This document shows, piece by piece, positions 7,183 to 9,046 of a stretch of DNA of 9,046 nucleotides. Position 1 is the first letter of the stretch; the number at the start of each line of letters is the position of its first letter. The translations under genes and the position numbers were made by a program. The notes below the pieces were generated by a model, which ran no database searches, was not told the origin of the DNA, and was given only the letters and a program-made list of their open reading frames with translations. The DNA is taken from contig JBLHGN010000142.1 of assembly GCA_047616325.1 (NCBI GenBank), forward strand, positions 1 to 9,046, written 5' to 3'. The stretch comes from JBLHGN01 sp047616325. GTDB lineage: Bacteria; Pseudomonadota; Gammaproteobacteria; Pseudomonadales; Cellvibrionaceae.

Positions 7183-8469
7183 ATGAATGTATTAATCATA
7201 GGCAGTGGTGGCCGCGAGCACGCACTGGCCTGGAAAGTTGCTCAGAGCAGCCGAATAGATAAAGTTTTTGTGGCTCCCGGCAATGCCGGCACCGCTCGCG
7301 AAGGCAAACTTCAAAACGTTGATATCAACCCAATGGATTTCGCAGCTTTAGCTGGATTTTCCGCTGACAACAAGGTTGAGTTGACCATCGTGGGGCCTGA
7401 AGCCCCCCTGGTTGACGGTGTTGTAGACTATTTTAATGCACGCAATTTACGCTGCTTTGGCCCCACCAAAGGTGCAGCACAGCTGGAGGGATCAAAGGCT
7501 TTCACCAAGGACTTTTTAGCTCGCCATAACATCCCCTCCGGCGCTTATCAGAGCTTTACCGAGCTGGAACCGGCACTTACCTACCTCCGTCAAGTAGGCG
7601 CACCCATCGTGGTAAAAGCCGATGGCCTGGCTGCAGGTAAAGGCGTAATCGTGGCCGAGACAGTACAGGCAGCAGAAGATGCCGTAACAGACATGCTGTC
7701 CGGAAATGCCTTTGGCGAAGCGGGCTGCCGCGTTGTCATCGAAGAGTTTCTTGACGGTGAAGAAGCGAGTTTTATCGTCATTGCAGACGGCGAAAACGTG
7801 CTGCCCATGGCCACCAGTCAAGACCACAAGCGCGCTAAAAACAACGATAAAGGCCCAAATACGGGAGGCATGGGGGCTTACTCGCCCGCACCAGTTGTTA
7901 CCGATGCCGTGTACGCCAGAATCATGGGCGAGGTTATCATGCCTACCATCCGCGGCATGGCCGACGAAGGCAATCGCTACACCGGCTTCCTCTACGCTGG
8001 GCTAATGATAGCCAGTGACGGCACACCCAAAGTAATTGAATTCAATTGCCGTTTTGGCGACCCCGAAACCCAACCAATCATGATGCGCTTGCAATCAGAC
8101 TTGGCCGAACTCTGCCTAGCGGCCATCGATGGCTCACTGGATCAGCAGTCCACCGAGTGGGACGTGCGTCCGGCGGTGGGCGTAGTTTTAGCCGCCGGCG
8201 GCTATCCGAACGACTACGAAAAAGGCAAAGTAATACAAGGTTTAGATGGGTGCGGTACCGACAATGCGAAAGTATTTCACGCCGGCACCACGATGCAAAA
8301 TGGAGCAGTGGTCACCAACGGCGGCCGTGTATTGTGTGCTACAGCCCTTGGAGAAAATGTGACTGAGGCTCAGCTAAACGCGTATCAACAAGTGGCAAAA
8401 ATAAGCTGGGACGAGGTATATTTTCGGACCGACATCGGCTATCGAGCCATCGCAAGAGAAGTTCAATAA
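7183..8469 (+). CDS. purD: Phosphoribosylamine-glycine ligase (GAR synthetase) PurD
   Basis: This is an ATP-grasp enzyme joining glycine to 5-phosphoribosylamine, the second step of purine synthesis. The product has 428 residues against 429 in E. coli. An in-frame ATG at 7156 exists, but ATG 7183 has AGGA at 7173-7176 and gives the family's N-terminus MNVLIIGSGGREHALAWK (GGREHA at 9-14). Other landmarks: GPEAPLVDGVVD, QLEGSKAFTKDF, VKADGLAAGKG (144-154, ATP loop), EEFLDGEEASF, TSQDHKR, GPNTGGMGAYSP and the magnesium site NCRFGDPETQ (288-297). The C-terminal domain with TNGGRVL is complete. It is most likely co-transcribed with purH. Confidence 0.98.
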   Translation: MNVLIIGSGGREHALAWKVAQSSRIDKVFVAPGNAGTAREGKLQNVDINPMDFAALAGFSADNKVELTIVGPEAPLVDGVVDYFNARNLRCFGPTKGAAQLEGSKAFTKDFLARHNIPSGAYQSFTELEPALTYLRQVGAPIVVKADGLAAGKGVIVAETVQAAEDAVTDMLSGNAFGEAGCRVVIEEFLDGEEASFIVIADGENVLPMATSQDHKRAKNNDKGPNTGGMGAYSPAPVVTDAVYARIMGEVIMPTIRGMADEGNRYTGFLYAGLMIASDGTPKVIEFNCRFGDPETQPIMMRLQSDLAELCLAAIDGSLDQQSTEWDVRPAVGVVLAAGGYPNDYEKGKVIQGLDGCGTDNAKVFHAGTTMQNGAVVTNGGRVLCATALGENVTEAQLNAYQQVAKISWDEVYFRTDIGYRAIAREVQ

Positions 8470-8485
8470 TCTTTCATCAACAGCA

Positions 8486-8507
8486 TTTTTAGCCCTTGGG
8501 CTGAAAA
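8486..8507. other. Hairpin after purD
   Basis: TTTTTAGCC (8486-8494) pairs with GGCTGAAAA (8499-8507) around CTTG, with one T-G pair, starting 17 nt after the purD stop. It is probably the 3' structure of the purD message. The T tract is on the 5' side and the A tract on the 3' side, so it is not a canonical intrinsic terminator on either strand. Its core closely resembles the AGCC-TTG-GGCT hairpin that follows purH. Confidence 0.4.
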
Positions 8508-8572
8508 CGCTTGTTTGTCACTTTATGCTTATTGGCACCCTACTTCACTCACTAAAGCCCTCTTTTTTGCGC

Positions 8573-8597
8573 CACTAATTGGCCGCTCTAGTTAGTG
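8573..8597. other. 10-bp stem-loop at the left edge of the candidate element
   Basis: CACTAATTGG (8573-8582), loop CCGCT, and CTAGTTAGTG (8588-8597) pair over 10 bp with two G-T pairs. The right arm contains the left copy of the 9-nt direct repeat. A T-rich stretch (8561-8568) precedes it on the + strand, but no T-run follows on either strand, so terminator function is not supported. Confidence 0.4.
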
Positions 8598-8751
8598 CCC
8601 GGCCATATATGGCTCGTCGCTAGGGGGAATTGAAATGGACAGATTTGCACTACTAGGTACAGGCGTTTGCTTATTCCAACCAACTACAGCTAGTGGTGTG
8701 AAGATGGCCGTTTAAATTACGCCGCAGTAGACTCCTATCTATGGATGGGCA
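8596..8751. mobile_element. Candidate 156-bp MITE-like element
   Basis: The left end reads TGCCCGGCCATATATGG. The right end, read on the minus strand, is TGCCCATCCATAGATAG; 13 of the 17 positions agree, including the first five. The ends are bounded directly by the exact CTAGTTAG(T) repeat. A perfect 12-bp palindrome GCCATATATGGC (8602-8613) sits in the left end. It is too short to encode a transposase, so it would be mobilised by an enzyme encoded elsewhere. I cannot assign a family: 8-9 bp duplications occur in several IS families, and I do not recognise the end sequence firmly. A chance arrangement remains possible. Confidence 0.45.
8635..8715 (+). CDS. Possible 26-codon mini-ORF inside the candidate element
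   Basis: ATG 8635 follows a purine-rich AGGGGG (8622-8627) at 7 nt and opens a 26-codon frame beginning MDRFALLGTGVCLF and ending at TAA 8713-8715. The spacing is good for a ribosome site. The product resembles nothing I know, and an ORF of this length is common by chance. Confidence 0.15.
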   Translation: MDRFALLGTGVCLFQPTTASGVKMAV

Positions 8752-8919
8752 CTAGTTAGTAAAGACGGCACGCTCGTTGGCCCATGCTCGCAACTGCCCC
8801 ACTTTTTCAGACATAACCACCGACAGGGGCTGGGTTTTTTGGATGGCCAACACGAGAGCATCATTACTGACAGACTCGCTCTGGACAAAAGCAGCATCAG
8901 ACTTTCTGACCTCGACGAT
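8752..8919 (-). pseudogene. Minus-strand coding-like fragment, C-terminal end of an unrecognised protein
   Basis: Reading leftward, the frame is open for 55 codons from ATC 8919 to the stop TAG 8754-8752, just after an in-frame TAA (8922-8920). The amino-acid mix looks like a real protein: it contains SVSNDALVLAIQ and PLSVVMSEKVGQLRAWANER. There is no ATG, GTG or TTG near the front preceded by a ribosome site, so it is more likely the 3' remnant of a broken gene than a complete small gene. It converges on purD. The PLSVVMSEKVGQLRAW stretch is faintly like the end of Phd-type antitoxins, but too weakly to assign. Confidence 0.35.
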
Positions 8920-8923
8920 TTAG

Positions 8924-9046
8924 CTATGAGACCATTTTGTAAATTACTCTAAATTCTGTTCCTGGAAATACGGTCTCGGTTGCACTGAGTTCCTCGAAAA
9001 GCTGTTGTACAGTATGACGGCTCATTTTGTTGGCAAGGTGATGCAA
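8924..9046 (-). CDS. Minus-strand C-terminal coding fragment, unrecognised, entering from the window edge
   Basis: The frame is open from the right edge for 40 codons, ending at TAG 8926-8924. It includes MSRHTVQQLFEELSATE and VFPGTEFRVIYKMVS. The PGT-x-x-R-hydrophobic-Y ending reminds me of the tails of some DDE transposases, but this is an impression, not an identification. It is offset by one frame from the 8752-8919 stretch, with stop codons in both frames in between (7 nt, TAGCTAA). The two may be parts of one decayed gene or the ends of two adjacent genes. An internal ATG at 9025 has no evident ribosome site. Confidence 0.35.
   Translation of the reverse strand: MHHLANKMSRHTVQQLFEELSATETVFPGTEFRVIYKMVS

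Larger units (their letters stand above)
8588..8760. repeat. Exact 9-nt direct repeat CTAGTTAGT, likely target-site duplication
   Basis: CTAGTTAGT occurs at 8588-8596 and again at 8752-8760. The two copies lie immediately outside the ends of an imperfect inverted repeat (TGCCC inward on the left, GGGCA outward on the right). If the final T belongs to the element end, the duplication is 8 bp (CTAGTTAG). The minus-strand stop codon of the neighbouring reading stretch lies within the right copy. Confidence 0.5.

Noticed and set aside
8588..8640. Integron attC-like site (GTTAGTG near 8591)
   Set aside because: It does not fit the GTTRRRY core, and no partner RYYYAAC site or integron cassette structure is seen.
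8844..8924. Short plus-strand ORF beginning ATGGCCAACACG
   Set aside because: It is antisense to the more protein-like minus-strand frame, only 26 codons long and without a ribosome site.

Overview
The window is a chromosomal housekeeping segment of a gammaproteobacterium. The order accC - prmA - zinc-ribbon/DUF3426 gene - dusB - fis - purH - purD, all on the + strand, is known from Pseudomonas and its relatives. The proteins read very close to their E. coli counterparts, and the base composition is near 50% GC. The long acidic linker in the DUF3426 protein and the moderate GC would suit a marine relative of the Cellvibrio/Saccharophagus/Teredinibacter type, but that placement is inference.

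Layout. Positions 1-954 hold the 3' two thirds of accC (biotin carboxylase), cut by the window edge. After a 235-nt gap comes prmA (ribosomal protein L11 methyltransferase, 1190-2068). The DUF3426 membrane protein (2218-3582) follows, with an in-frame hexanucleotide repeat. A 368-nt gap (3583-3950) carries a strong inverted repeat and a plausible promoter. It leads into dusB (TTG start, 3951-4949) and fis (4946-5260), which overlap by the four bases ATGA. A 282-nt spacer precedes purH (5543-7123), and purD (7183-8469) follows after 59 nt.

How the genes work together. AccC commits acetyl-CoA to fatty acid synthesis. PrmA and DusB modify ribosomal protein L11 and tRNA. Fis is the nucleoid protein that drives rRNA/tRNA promoters in fast growth. 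PurH and PurD are purine biosynthesis enzymes, carrying out the last two steps and the second step respectively. The set is typical of genes tied to growth rate.

The tail (8470-9046) is the only accessory-looking part. It contains no full-length gene. Two minus-strand reading stretches with good codon character (8752-8919 and 8924-9046) converge on purD and look like the ends of one broken or two small unrecognised genes. Directly downstream of the first lies a candidate 156-bp non-autonomous element (8596-8751). It has imperfect terminal inverted repeats (13 of 17 matching) and is bracketed by an exact 8-9 bp direct repeat that would be its target-site duplication. I see no convincing new multi-gene system. 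This element and its broken neighbour are the most interesting observations.
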